Positions 1 to 7,030 are shown, counted from the first letter of the stretch. The stretch: DNA of 8,174 bases from Syntrophaceae bacterium (GCA_017885225.1 JAFNGM010000209.1:3490-11663); one strand, 5' to 3'. Notes: generated by a model from the letters alone, not told the origin. Program-made: numbers and translations.

Positions 1-468
1 ACATTTATTTCCTCAGGCGGTCTGGGAACGATGGGGTATGGATTTCCCGCGGCAATTGGCGCACAGGTTGCCTGTCCGGACAAGGTCGTTGTGGACATTG
101 CCGGCGATGGAAGCATCCAGATGAATATTCAGGAACTGGCAACAGCGGTGAATTATAACCTCCCGGTAAAAATCGTTATTCTCAATAACGGTTTCCTGGG
201 CATGGTGCGCCAGTGGCAGGAATTCTTCTATGAAAAACGGTATTCCCACAGCAATATCCGCAATGTTCCCGATTTTGTGAAACTGGCGGAAGCGTATGAC
301 GCGGTCGGCCTCCGGGCGACCCGTCCTGAAGAAGTAGAAGCTACGTTAAGGAAGGGCCTTGATACGAACAGGACCGTAGTTATGGATTTCCATGTTGAAC
401 CCGAGGAGGGCGTGTACCCCATGGTTTCACCGGGCGCAGCCCTGACGGATATGGTCCTGAGGAAGTAG
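1..468 (+). CDS. ilvB: Acetolactate synthase large (catalytic) subunit, 3' part
   Basis: This is the C-terminal 155 residues of the thiamine-diphosphate enzyme that condenses two pyruvates to 2-acetolactate, or pyruvate with 2-oxobutyrate to 2-aceto-2-hydroxybutyrate. The 5' end lies outside the window; frame 1 is open from the first base. Visible residues begin within the SGGLGTMGYG block that precedes the cofactor-binding domain. The ThDP/Mg signature runs from GDGSIQMN (visible residues 35-42) to the NN pair at 62-63, followed by GMVRQWQ, which holds the Trp known as a herbicide and FAD-site residue in this family. These motifs separate it from other ThDP enzymes such as glyoxylate carboligase or pyruvate oxidase, and the ilvN, ilvC and ilvD genes downstream support the call. 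It ends in TAG; 104 nt separate it from ilvN. Nothing looks broken in the visible part. Confidence 0.95.
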   Translation, partial: TFISSGGLGTMGYGFPAAIGAQVACPDKVVVDIAGDGSIQMNIQELATAVNYNLPVKIVILNNGFLGMVRQWQEFFYEKRYSHSNIRNVPDFVKLAEAYDAVGLRATRPEEVEATLRKGLDTNRTVVMDFHVEPEEGVYPMVSPGAALTDMVLRK

Positions 469-515
469 TGCATAATAGGGGGAGAGCATCTCGAACATAT
501 TGAAAACTGCAACTA

Positions 516-551
516 TTGTCATTTGACAAAACAATATCAAAATAATACTAA
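516..551 (+). promoter_or_regulatory. Possible internal promoter/operator before ilvN
   Basis: The 104-nt ilvB-ilvN spacer contains an exact TTGACA (523-528). Seventeen nt downstream is only a poor -10 match, TACTAA (546-551), in an A/T-rich stretch. The -35 lies inside a near-perfect 14-bp palindrome, TTGTCATTTGACAA (516-529), with 6-bp arms around TT. A palindrome over a -35 is a common repressor arrangement, but A/T-rich spacers produce such matches by chance and the genes can be read as one operon without it. Confidence 0.3.
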
Positions 552-572
552 TATTGAGAGGGGACACAACTT

Positions 573-1058
573 ATGGAAGTAAAAGAAAACACCATTTCCA
601 TCCTTGTAAACAACAGACCCGACGTTCTGGCCAGGATTGCCGGCACTTTCAGCGGCCGGGGATTCAATATCGAGAGCGTCTCGGCCAACATCACCAGGAA
701 TCCGCAAATTACCAGAATCATTATTACCACCCTCGGTACACGGGACACGGTCATTAAGCTGGACAAGCAGCTGAGTAAGCTCATCGATGTCCTGGAGGTA
801 AAGGATTTGACTCGCGTTGACTCCGCCTGTCGGGAAATGATTCTTGCGAGGTTGAAATTTACTGAAGCGAATCACGGAAAAATAATGCAGACTATTGACA
901 CACTCAGGTGGAAAATTGTAAGTATAGACGCCGATATCTGCATTCTGGAAATCACGGGCGATAAAGAAGAAATGGATAACGCCCTGGCTATCCTGGATAA
1001 ACTGGGTGTGGATGACTTTACAAGAACGGGCGTCATTGCCTTAGAGCGTTATCCATAA
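573..1058 (+). CDS. ilvN: Acetolactate synthase small (regulatory) subunit
   Basis: This 161-residue protein is the usual length for the ACT-domain regulatory subunit, which activates IlvB and confers feedback control by branched-chain amino acids in the cytoplasm. An N-terminal ACT domain covers about residues 6-80, with the family block NNRPDVLARIAG (13-24) followed by GRGFNIESVS (28-37). The C-terminal small-subunit domain begins near REMILARLKF (87-96) and ends with the typical TGVIALER. The ATG is preceded by GAGAGGGG at 556-563 with a 9-nt gap, which supports this start. The residue aligned with E. coli IlvH Gly14 is Asp17 here; substitution of that glycine by Asp is known to give valine resistance in E. 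coli, so inhibition may be weak or altered. The gene could equally be called ilvH; the symbol follows common use for ilvBN operons. Confidence 0.95.
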   Translation: MEVKENTISILVNNRPDVLARIAGTFSGRGFNIESVSANITRNPQITRIIITTLGTRDTVIKLDKQLSKLIDVLEVKDLTRVDSACREMILARLKFTEANHGKIMQTIDTLRWKIVSIDADICILEITGDKEEMDNALAILDKLGVDDFTRTGVIALERYP

Positions 1059-1073
1059 CCGAGGAACAAGAGC

Positions 1074-1102
1074 GTTGCTGTGCCCGCGACGCAACACCGG
1101 GC
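1074..1102 (+). promoter_or_regulatory. Interleaved stem pair upstream of ilvC
   Basis: The ilvN-ilvC spacer has two 5-bp complementary pairs that cross: GTTGC (1074-1078) with GCAAC (1091-1095), and GCCCG (1082-1086) with CGGGC (1098-1102). They would form either two exclusive hairpins or a tight pseudoknot, about 25 nt before the ilvC ribosome binding site. Such short stems occur by chance in G/C-rich DNA, so this is a weak call. Confidence 0.2.
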
Positions 1103-1141
1103 TTTAATACTACACATCATCACAACGAGGAGGTGCTGGAA

Positions 1142-2188
1142 ATGCCGAAACTCAACATTGGCGGAGTCATGGAAGAAGTTGTCACATCAGAGGAATTTAC
1201 CCTGGCAAAGGCACGGGAAGTGCTCAAGAATGAAGTAGTTGCCGTCGTCGGTTACGGCGTACAGGGGCGTGGACAGGCCCTGAACATGAAAGATAACGGG
1301 ATCCGCTGCATCGTCGGCGAAGGCGAGTACAACTGGCAGAAAGCCGTCGATGAAGGGTTTATCCCCGGGGAGACCCTGTTTTCCCCCCTGGAAGCAGCTA
1401 AACGTGGTACCATTGTCCAGTACCTGCTGTCTGATGCAGGCCAGAAGGCCATGTGGCCCGAACTGAAGCCCCACCTGACAAAAGGCAAGGCTATCTATTT
1501 TTCCCACGGATTCTCCATCGTATACAAAGACCAGACCGGTGTAATCCCTCCCGCCGACATCGATGTGATTCTCGTCGCGCCAAAAGGTTCAGGACGCACC
1601 GTTCGTGACAATTTTCTTGCCGGGAGCGGGATCAACTCCAGTTACGCAGTCTTTCAGGATTACACAGGGAAAGCCCTGGAGAGGACCCTCGCGACAGGGA
1701 TTGTCATCGGTTCGGGATACCTGTTTCCCACCACGTTCGAACAGGAGGTCTACAGCGACCTCACGGGTGAGCGTGGCGTCCTCATGGGATGCCTGGCCGG
1801 TATCCTGGAAGCCCAATACAATGTCCTTCGCAAACATGGCCACAGCCCGAGCGAGGCTTTCAATGAAACCGTAGAAGAGCTGACCCAGAGCCTCATGCCC
1901 CTTGTCGCGCAAAACGGTATGGACTGGATGTATGCCAATTGCAGTACCACCGCCCAGCGTGGCGCCCTTGACTGGAAAGGTCGTTTCCGTGACGCCGTAG
2001 CGCCTGTTTTCGATGAATTATACGAACGGGTAGCCTCCGGCAAAGAAACGGCTATTGTTTTAGAAGTCAACTCCGCCCCCGATTATCGGGAGAAGCTACA
2101 GAAGGAACTTGACACCATGAAAAACAGCGAGATGTGGCTTGCAGGGGCAGTGGTACGCTCTCTGAGACCGGAACGGAGAAAGAAATAA
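1142..2188 (+). CDS. ilvC: Ketol-acid reductoisomerase, yeast Ilv5-like type
   Basis: This 348-residue enzyme isomerises and reduces acetolactate or acetohydroxybutyrate to the dihydroxy acid, using Mg2+ and NAD(P)H. An in-frame GTG lies at 1133, but it overlaps the ribosome binding site GAGGAGG (1127-1133), so the ATG at 1142, 8 nt after that site, is chosen. The N-terminal Rossmann motif GYGVQG is at 37-42. Catalytic His122 lies in SHGF. The Mg ligands are D206 and E210 (DLTGE) and E242 and E246 (ETVEE). Sequence blocks such as [27 protein letters not shown] and [13 protein letters not shown] follow yeast Ilv5 and related bacterial enzymes rather than the common short bacterial form or E. 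coli IlvC; this comparison is from memory. The loop after the second strand (GEGEYNW, 59-65) is short and acidic and lacks the Arg/Lys/Ser that bind the NADPH phosphate, suggesting NADH use. The last four codons (RKK-stop) form one copy of a 12-bp direct repeat. Confidence 0.95.
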   Translation: MPKLNIGGVMEEVVTSEEFTLAKAREVLKNEVVAVVGYGVQGRGQALNMKDNGIRCIVGEGEYNWQKAVDEGFIPGETLFSPLEAAKRGTIVQYLLSDAGQKAMWPELKPHLTKGKAIYFSHGFSIVYKDQTGVIPPADIDVILVAPKGSGRTVRDNFLAGSGINSSYAVFQDYTGKALERTLATGIVIGSGYLFPTTFEQEVYSDLTGERGVLMGCLAGILEAQYNVLRKHGHSPSEAFNETVEELTQSLMPLVAQNGMDWMYANCSTTAQRGALDWKGRFRDAVAPVFDELYERVASGKETAIVLEVNSAPDYREKLQKELDTMKNSEMWLAGAVVRSLRPERRKK

Positions 2189-2349
2189 GCGGCATTGCAA
2201 AAAGTCCATATGCTGCGTTGCGCTTCATCCTTCGTCATTGCGACGTACATTCCAGTACGACTCATTCCTCAGGATTCGCGCGCCTTGCCTCTGGATCTTT
2301 TTGCTTCGCCGCATAGTCACAATTGTAAGCAAAAGACAGAAAGAAATAA
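2177..2349. mobile_element. Candidate small inserted element with 12-bp direct repeats
   Basis: The exact 12-mer AGAAAGAAATAA occurs at 2177-2188 (the last three codons and stop of ilvC) and again at 2338-2349. The 149 nt between the copies contain a 124-nt imperfect inverted repeat that starts at the base right after the left copy. This is the layout of a miniature non-coding element with a target-site duplication. Removing one copy plus the insert would leave a 23-nt ilvC-ilvD gap carrying the ilvD ribosome binding site, a normal operon spacing. The right arm of the inverted repeat ends 25 nt before the right copy, which does not fit a simple terminal-inverted-repeat element. Purine-rich repeats can also arise by chance or slippage. 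No transposase is present. Confidence 0.45.
2189..2312. repeat. Long imperfect inverted repeat in the ilvC-ilvD spacer
   Basis: The outer arms GCGGCATTGCAAAAAG (2189-2204) and the complement of 2297-2312 (GCGGCGAAGCAAAAAG) match at 13 of 16 positions. TCCA continues both arms after a one-base bulge. The centre is a perfect CGTAC (2244-2248) / GTACG (2255-2259) stem with a 6-nt loop, and the arms between are partly complementary, with ATCCT shared. The RNA would fold into one long bulged hairpin. It resembles dispersed hairpin repeats I associate with Desulfobacterota genomes; that is recollection, not a search. A reading frame across it on the + strand extends the ilvD frame upstream to 2238, but it is not coding-like. 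Confidence 0.7.
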
Positions 2350-2372
2350 CTGTTATTATTAAGGAGGGCAAC

Positions 2373-4034
2373 ATGCGAAGCGACCTGATGAAGAAGGGGC
2401 TGGAACGGGCCCCCCACCGATCCTTATTTAAAGCCATGGGATACACCGATGAAGAAATTGCCAGGCCTTTGATCGGTGTGGTGAACTCCGCCAATGAAAT
2501 CGTCCCCGGCCACATTCATTTAGATCTGATCACCGAAGATGTAAAAGCAGGCATCCGCATGGCAGGAGGAACACCCGTCGAATTTCCCGTTATCGGCGTG
2601 TGCGACGGCATCGCCATGGGACACACAGGTATGAAATACTCCTTGGCAAGCCGAGAGCTGATCGCCGATTCCATAGAGATTATGGCGGTCGCCCATCCCT
2701 TCGACGCGCTGGTCATGGTTCCCAACTGCGATAAGATCATCCCCGGAATGCTGATGGCGGCCCTTCGCCTGAATATCCCCACTATAGTTATCAGCGGCGG
2801 TCCCATGCTCGCAGGTACCCTGGAAGGGAAAACGGTGGATCTCATCAGCGTCTTTGAGGGCGTGGGAAAAGTGAAATCAGGCCGTATGAAGGAAAAGGAA
2901 TTGAAGGCGCTGGAAGATTGCGCCTGCCCGGGGTGTGGTTCCTGCGCCGGCATGTACACGGCGAACTCCATGAACTGCGTCACCGAGGCTCTTGGTCTCG
3001 GCCTTCCGGGTAACGGCACGGTTCCCGCCGTTCATGCCGCCCGGCGGCGCCTGGCAAAACAGGCGGGTATAAAAATCATGGATCTTTTCAAAAAAAGCAT
3101 TCTTCCGCGAAAGATCGCCACCCTCGCGGCCTTCAAAAATGCCATCGCCGTGGATATGGCCCTGGGATGTTCGACCAACACGGTCCTTCATATCCCCGCC
3201 ATCGCCCATGAAGCGGGTATCACGCTGGATTTGGACCTGTTCAATGAAATCAGCAGAAAAACGCCGAATCTCTGCAAACTCAGCCCCGCCGGACAGCACC
3301 ACCTGGAAGATCTCGATGCGGCAGGCGGCATACAAGCGGTGATGAAAGATATCAGCCAGCTTGGCGTCATCGACCTGAAAACAATGACGGTGACGGGGAA
3401 AACTGTGGGGGATAATATTAAGAGCGCCAGGGTGTTGAACCGCGAGGTCATCAGGCCCCTGGACAAACCCTATACGAAGGAAGGGGGTATCGCCATCCTC
3501 AGGGGCAATTTAGCCCCCGAGGGAGCCGTCGTGAAGCAGTCCGCCGTGGCGGAAAAAATGCTTGTGAATGAAGGAAAGGCCCGCGTCTTTGATGCCGAAG
3601 ATGACGCCATCACCGCCATCCTCGGTGGAAAGATCAAACCGGGTGATATCGTCGTGATCCGTTACGAAGGGCCAAAAGGCGGCCCCGGCATGCGGGAAAT
3701 GCTGGGACCGACATCGGCAATTGCCGGTATGGGGCTTGATACTACGGTGGCGCTTCTCACCGATGGAAGGTTCAGCGGCGGCACCCGCGGCGCGGCGATC
3801 GGGCACATTTCCCCGGAGGCTGCTGAGGGAGGCCCCATAGGGCTGATCAAAGAAGGGGACATCATTGCCATAGACATACCGAAAAAAACCATAAATCTCA
3901 AAGTCAGCCCGGAGGAATTGAAGAAACGGCAGAAGACCTTTACGCCCAAGCCGCCTGCGATCAAGAGCGGCTACCTGGCCCGATACGCGAAACTCGTCAC
4001 CTCCGCCAGCACCGGGGCGGTCTTCAAAGACTGA
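2373..4034 (+). CDS. ilvD: Dihydroxy-acid dehydratase
   Basis: This 553-residue enzyme of the IlvD/Edd family dehydrates 2,3-dihydroxy-isovalerate and 2,3-dihydroxy-3-methylvalerate to the 2-oxo acids. The frame is open from 2238, but the real start is the ATG at 2373, with AAGGAGGG at 2361-2368 just upstream and the family N-terminus beginning [18 protein letters not shown]. Iron-sulfur and metal motifs are VCDG (76-79), PNCDK (117-121) and CPGCGSC (185-191) with NSMNC (198-202). The N-terminal block reads [11 protein letters not shown] and lacks the Cys of the PCN motif known from plant- and mycobacterial-type [2Fe-2S] enzymes. It therefore resembles the E. coli oxygen-sensitive [4Fe-4S] form, which suits an anaerobe; cluster type is an inference. 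The C-terminal swivelling domain carries [12 protein letters not shown] and [13 protein letters not shown], diagnostic of DHAD. It is the last ilv gene visible; leu genes do not follow directly. Confidence 0.96.
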   Translation: MRSDLMKKGLERAPHRSLFKAMGYTDEEIARPLIGVVNSANEIVPGHIHLDLITEDVKAGIRMAGGTPVEFPVIGVCDGIAMGHTGMKYSLASRELIADSIEIMAVAHPFDALVMVPNCDKIIPGMLMAALRLNIPTIVISGGPMLAGTLEGKTVDLISVFEGVGKVKSGRMKEKELKALEDCACPGCGSCAGMYTANSMNCVTEALGLGLPGNGTVPAVHAARRRLAKQAGIKIMDLFKKSILPRKIATLAAFKNAIAVDMALGCSTNTVLHIPAIAHEAGITLDLDLFNEISRKTPNLCKLSPAGQHHLEDLDAAGGIQAVMKDISQLGVIDLKTMTVTGKTVGDNIKSARVLNREVIRPLDKPYTKEGGIAILRGNLAPEGAVVKQSAVAEKMLVNEGKARVFDAEDDAITAILGGKIKPGDIVVIRYEGPKGGPGMREMLGPTSAIAGMGLDTTVALLTDGRFSGGTRGAAIGHISPEAAEGGPIGLIKEGDIIAIDIPKKTINLKVSPEELKKRQKTFTPKPPAIKSGYLARYAKLVTSASTGAVFKD

Positions 4035-4065
4035 CCGCAGATATTGAAACTTTTGTTGTCGCACA

Positions 4066-4106
4066 CCAGAACCCCCATTTCTCTTCACGAGGACTGGGGG
4101 TTCTGG
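4066..4106. repeat. Perfect 12-bp hairpin after ilvD
   Basis: CCAGAACCCCCA (4066-4077) and TGGGGGTTCTGG (4095-4106) are exact complements around a 17-nt loop. The hairpin starts 31 nt after the ilvD stop, so it may end or stabilise the ilv transcript. Neither side has the T-run of an intrinsic terminator, so a Rho-independent terminator in the strict sense is not supported. A 9-bp direct repeat, TTTGTTGTC, occurs at 4052-4060 and 4140-4148 on either side. Confidence 0.6.
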
Positions 4107-4117
4107 AAGATGTTCCC

Positions 4118-4130
4118 TCACCAAGTGTGA
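4118..4130. promoter_or_regulatory. Possible operator half-sites before the hexahaem cytochrome gene
   Basis: TCAC-N5-GTGA at 4118-4130 lies 36 nt before the cytochrome start. It resembles the TCAC-N7-GTGA inverted repeat upstream of the octahaem gene promoter, but the spacing differs by 2 nt. I see no convincing -35/-10 pair nearby. Low confidence; listed because the two cytochrome genes could share a regulator. Confidence 0.15.
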
Positions 4131-4166
4131 TTGAATTCGTTTGTTGTCTAACCGGGAGGTGGTAAG

Positions 4167-5381
4167 ATGAAATCAAAGAAATTGGTTCTTTTGATCTCTT
4201 TCATGCTCGCTTTCATTGTGGCCAACAGCTACACGGTAAAGGCTCAAAAAAATATGCCCACGCAGCCTGGGGAGAAAGCTGCCGATTTCGTCGGATCGGC
4301 GTCCTGTCAAATGTGTCATCCCCTGGAATTCGAAAGTAGAGCGAAACTTTTAGCCTCTACGATGGTACTGAAAAAAGAGGATGGCCTTCTCAAGGGGGCT
4401 TTCGAGAAATGGGCGTCAGACGGGACAAATCCCGGCCCAACCAAGGGAAACATCACGGGCAGGGCGGTGACACTGGACAATGTTGAATATGTAATCGGCA
4501 CACGCTGGAAGCAGCGGTATATGGTCACGAATAAGGTTGACGGAGGATATGAATTTCTGAACAAGCAATTCAATACCGCGAGTGGCAAGTGGGAAAACTA
4601 CGGCAATAAGAATGACTGGGCAACCACCTGCGCAACATGCCATACAACAGGATATAAAATTGTAAGCTATGATCCCGCCAATCCCAAAGCAACCAAGGTT
4701 TCCTATACCGAACTTGGCATTGGGTGTGAAGCCTGCCATGGACCCGGATCAAAGCATATCGCCTCCCGACAGGCAAAAGATATCTGGAATCCCGCCAAAC
4801 AACCCAAGGATGTTCAATCCCAAGCCTGCGGGTACTGCCATATCCGGCTTGAAAATGAGAAATATAAAACCCTTCAGGGAAATAACTCTGAGCAATTTCC
4901 GGCGCCCGCTATAGGGGATTCCTTCAAACCCGGTGATGACTGGAGAAGCTGGTATCCCGAGGGCGTGGTGATTCCCGGCGTACAGCCCAATCATCCCTTT
5001 ACGGAAGCTTACACACAGGCAGACTTCAAAGGGATGTTTCTCGTGGACGCAATTTCAAAGGCACAAGGTGTCTATGAAGAGGGCAAGCACCATCAACAAT
5101 ATCAAGGGTTTATACAGTCCAAGCATTATCAGAAAAATATCCTGAGCTGCAACGACTGTCATACGTCCCACGCGGTAAAAGGGAAAGACGCCGTCATCGC
5201 GAGAAATACCTGCGTCAGGTGTCACGGAACTCTGTATACGATCGACAAAATCATGCCCGGCACCGGCAGGACGGCTGATAACCTCTATGTGAGGACCCAT
5301 ACTTTCCTGAAAAACCAGAGCAGGCCGGCCGGCCAAACCATTCCTTCCGGCTTCTATCCAGAGCTCCACTATAAGAAGTAA
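4167..5381 (+). CDS. Exported hexahaem cytochrome c (c554-like multihaem family)
   Basis: This 404-residue protein has a Sec signal peptide (KSKK, then a hydrophobic core to about residue 20, likely cleavage after VKA at 26), so it is periplasmic or further exported. Six CXXCH haem sites are present: CQMCH 47-51, CATCH 155-159, CEACH 187-191, CGYCH 221-225, CNDCH 328-332 and CVRCH 349-353. The blocks FVGSASCQMCH and GIGCEACHGPGSKH are typical of the broad cytochrome c554-like multihaem family, whose members mainly transfer electrons and sometimes reduce small nitrogen or sulfur compounds. The roughly 100-residue haem-free stretches (51-155 and 225-328) suggest folded domains between haem pairs. 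The start is set by GGGAGGTGG (4154-4162), 4 nt before ATG. It converges on an octahaem reductase gene and lies near cytochrome c maturation genes, so a partner role is plausible. Substrate and partner cannot be read from the sequence, and no symbol is justified. Confidence 0.88.
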   Translation: MKSKKLVLLISFMLAFIVANSYTVKAQKNMPTQPGEKAADFVGSASCQMCHPLEFESRAKLLASTMVLKKEDGLLKGAFEKWASDGTNPGPTKGNITGRAVTLDNVEYVIGTRWKQRYMVTNKVDGGYEFLNKQFNTASGKWENYGNKNDWATTCATCHTTGYKIVSYDPANPKATKVSYTELGIGCEACHGPGSKHIASRQAKDIWNPAKQPKDVQSQACGYCHIRLENEKYKTLQGNNSEQFPAPAIGDSFKPGDDWRSWYPEGVVIPGVQPNHPFTEAYTQADFKGMFLVDAISKAQGVYEEGKHHQQYQGFIQSKHYQKNILSCNDCHTSHAVKGKDAVIARNTCVRCHGTLYTIDKIMPGTGRTADNLYVRTHTFLKNQSRPAGQTIPSGFYPELHYKK

Positions 5382-5418
5382 GGCGTGGCATTCTGGCAGT
5401 TTTTGTTTATTCAGGCAC

Positions 5419-5460
5419 AAAAAAAGCGGATACGTAGGGACTTATCGTATCCGCTTTTTT
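5419..5460. terminator. Bidirectional intrinsic terminator between convergent genes
   Basis: GCGGATACG (5426-5434) pairs exactly with CGTATCCGC (5446-5454) around an 11-nt loop. Seven A residues precede the stem (5419-5425) and six T residues follow it (5455-5460), so it works as a U-tract terminator on both strands. It lies 37 nt after the hexahaem cytochrome stop and about 22 nt after the octahaem cytochrome stop, and should serve both. Confidence 0.93.
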
Positions 5461-5482
5461 ATTTCAGTGGGCTGGTGTGGAC

Positions 5483-6922
5483 TTATTTCTTGCCCTGCTG
5501 TGGGTCTCCGGAGTACCCGAGAGCTTTCCAGTCGAGGCGGCCTTTCTCACTGTGGCAGTTGGTGCATGTCAGTGCCTTGTTTTTGGGTACAACCATGTGG
5601 TTGACATTCCAATACATGTCGGTCTCAACCCAGCCAAACTTGCCGCTGTAAGGCAGGTTTGCCGCTTTCATTCCGCTCGCGATCGCACTTCCCCAATCGA
5701 ACGTATCCCAATAACCCCCCTTGCCGAAGAGATGCGGCGTAGCTAATATGTTATTGACGGAGTCATAGGGTTGCTTGCCTTTTATTACTTTAAAAGGAGT
5801 GATCTTGGCACTCGCGCCGTCACGTGAGCCCTTTGGATAATTAAGGTGTACTATTTTGCCCGGGTCAATCTTCTCACCGAGGAGGACGCGGTCAACCGTG
5901 CCGTTGAACCACATGTAAGTGGGCACAACGTCCTTTTCCCAGCGCCAGTCGCCCTTTATCTTTTCATACATAGGTAGCCCGTACTGGTCTTTCGGGACAG
6001 GTTTGTTTTGGCCGGCTGTTGACCAGTCCCACCACACCTTCGTCGGCAGCGTCCGTGCAAATGTTGGAATATGGCAGGTCTGACATGCAACCTTCTGATA
6101 GTGCCGGTCAAGGAGAGTATTGCCCTTGTGAGGCGTTACCGTATGGCAGTTTTCGCAGTTAAGCGTTTGTCTCCCCGCGGACGGTGAGACCGAAAGGGCC
6201 TTGCCGGCAATCACGTGTTTTTCCGTTTTATGGCACGCGGTGCACGTCATATTGCGGCCTTCTACAGCCATATGCACATCCATATCCTTATTGGGGGAAG
6301 TAAGGGAACTGTCGAGATCGCCGTGCTTGATGTGATCACCGCCGCCGCCAAAGAAGTGGCAGGTACCGCAGGTTCTGCGACTGGTCTTGCCGACGCTCTT
6401 TGCAACTCGTGTGAGGTCAGTTGCCTTCACAATCTTGCCGGACTTGGGGGGGAATTCCATGTCCTGGTAGGCTGGATGTCCGGCACCTGTAGGCAGTTTC
6501 TTGTAGGTGCCGGTGGTTTCGTGGCACACCAGGCAGTCGATGTTTTCAGCCTTGCTGAAGTCGAATTTCGAATCCTTCCAGCCGTAGCCGGCGTGGCAAC
6601 TGGTGCAGCGCGGCTCGTTTGCCGGAAGGGAGATGCAAAAGTTATTGATAGCGTTTTTCTTTCCAAGATCAACCTCACCCTTGCCCTCCACTTTCTGGCG
6701 CGCGCTCCATGTCCAGTGCACGGTTTTCATGAAGTCCTGCGCATGCTGCTGGTGGCACTGCAGGCACGCCTTGGTTACTTCCGGCCCATTCTTGAACGGT
6801 CCCGTGATTAAGGCCGAGTGGTCCATCCCGGCCAGTAAGTATCCGGAGATCAGGAACACCGCCGCAGCGATTACGGTAGAGAGCAGCAGATATTTCGTAA
6901 ACACTCCCTTTTTGCGCCACAT
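5483..6922 (-). CDS. Octahaem c-type cytochrome, tetrathionate reductase (OTR) family
   Basis: This 479-residue protein has eight CXXCH sites: CLQCH 53-57, CTSCH 106-110, CLVCH 130-134, CGTCH 185-189, CTACH 227-231, CENCH 256-260, CQTCH 280-284 and CTNCH 453-457. The order and blocks such as NEPRCTSCHAGYGW, DCLVCHETTGTYKK and RTCGTCHFFGGGGDHIKHGD fit the octahaem tetrathionate reductase family. Its Shewanella prototype reduces tetrathionate, and also nitrite and hydroxylamine in vitro, at a haem with a lysine ligand. I cannot place that lysine with certainty here. Residues 11-32 form a hydrophobic helix after positive residues, without a clear cleavage site, so the protein may be membrane-anchored rather than soluble. 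The ATG at 6922 is preferred to the in-frame TTG at 6937 because GGGAGGTG lies just upstream of ATG. A near-consensus promoter lies about 110 nt before the start. Actual substrate is unknown; electrons could come from quinol via another cytochrome. Confidence 0.9.
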   Translation of the reverse strand: MWRKKGVFTKYLLLSTVIAAAVFLISGYLLAGMDHSALITGPFKNGPEVTKACLQCHQQHAQDFMKTVHWTWSARQKVEGKGEVDLGKKNAINNFCISLPANEPRCTSCHAGYGWKDSKFDFSKAENIDCLVCHETTGTYKKLPTGAGHPAYQDMEFPPKSGKIVKATDLTRVAKSVGKTSRRTCGTCHFFGGGGDHIKHGDLDSSLTSPNKDMDVHMAVEGRNMTCTACHKTEKHVIAGKALSVSPSAGRQTLNCENCHTVTPHKGNTLLDRHYQKVACQTCHIPTFARTLPTKVWWDWSTAGQNKPVPKDQYGLPMYEKIKGDWRWEKDVVPTYMWFNGTVDRVLLGEKIDPGKIVHLNYPKGSRDGASAKITPFKVIKGKQPYDSVNNILATPHLFGKGGYWDTFDWGSAIASGMKAANLPYSGKFGWVETDMYWNVNHMVVPKNKALTCTNCHSEKGRLDWKALGYSGDPQQGKK

Positions 6923-6970
6923 GATGACACCTCCCAAGCGTAAGTCTTACAAAGGGTGGCATATCCCTCC

Positions 6971-6985
6971 CCGATCTTCAATCGG
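6971..6985 (-). other. Small hairpin in the octahaem cytochrome leader
   Basis: CCGAT and ATCGG, five exact pairs around a 5-nt loop, fall in the roughly 100-nt untranslated leader predicted from the promoter. On the minus strand, a second ribosome-binding-like sequence (GGGGAGGG) and an ATG at 6962 follow directly, out of frame with the cytochrome. It may shape translation or mRNA stability; chance is quite possible. Confidence 0.25.
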
Positions 6986-7030
6986 AGAACGGTATGGGTT
7001 AATGATAAGAACTTAATTTTGTGTAGGGTG

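Noticed and set aside
1133..1141. GTG start of ilvC three codons upstream
   Set aside because: The GTG overlaps the GAGGAGG ribosome binding site that is correctly spaced for the ATG at 1142.
2238..2372. Upstream extension of the ilvD frame by 45 codons
   Set aside because: It runs through the hairpin repeat, lacks a ribosome binding site, and is not part of the family N-terminus; the ATG at 2373 has AAGGAGGG just upstream.
4066..4106. Reading the hairpin after ilvD as a classical intrinsic terminator or a CRISPR repeat
   Set aside because: There is no T-run on either strand and only a single unit, with no spacer-repeat array.
3510..4124. 204-codon open frame on the - strand opposite ilvD
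   Set aside because: It mirrors a well-conserved DHAD coding region, has no family features and no convincing upstream signals.
6215..6811. 198-codon open frame on the + strand inside the octahaem cytochrome gene
   Set aside because: It is antisense to a gene with eight intact haem motifs, has no recognisable domain, and is explained by codon bias of the opposite strand.
6923..6937. TTG start giving five extra residues on the octahaem cytochrome
   Set aside because: The TTG lies in the GGGAGGTG ribosome binding site that serves the ATG at 6922.
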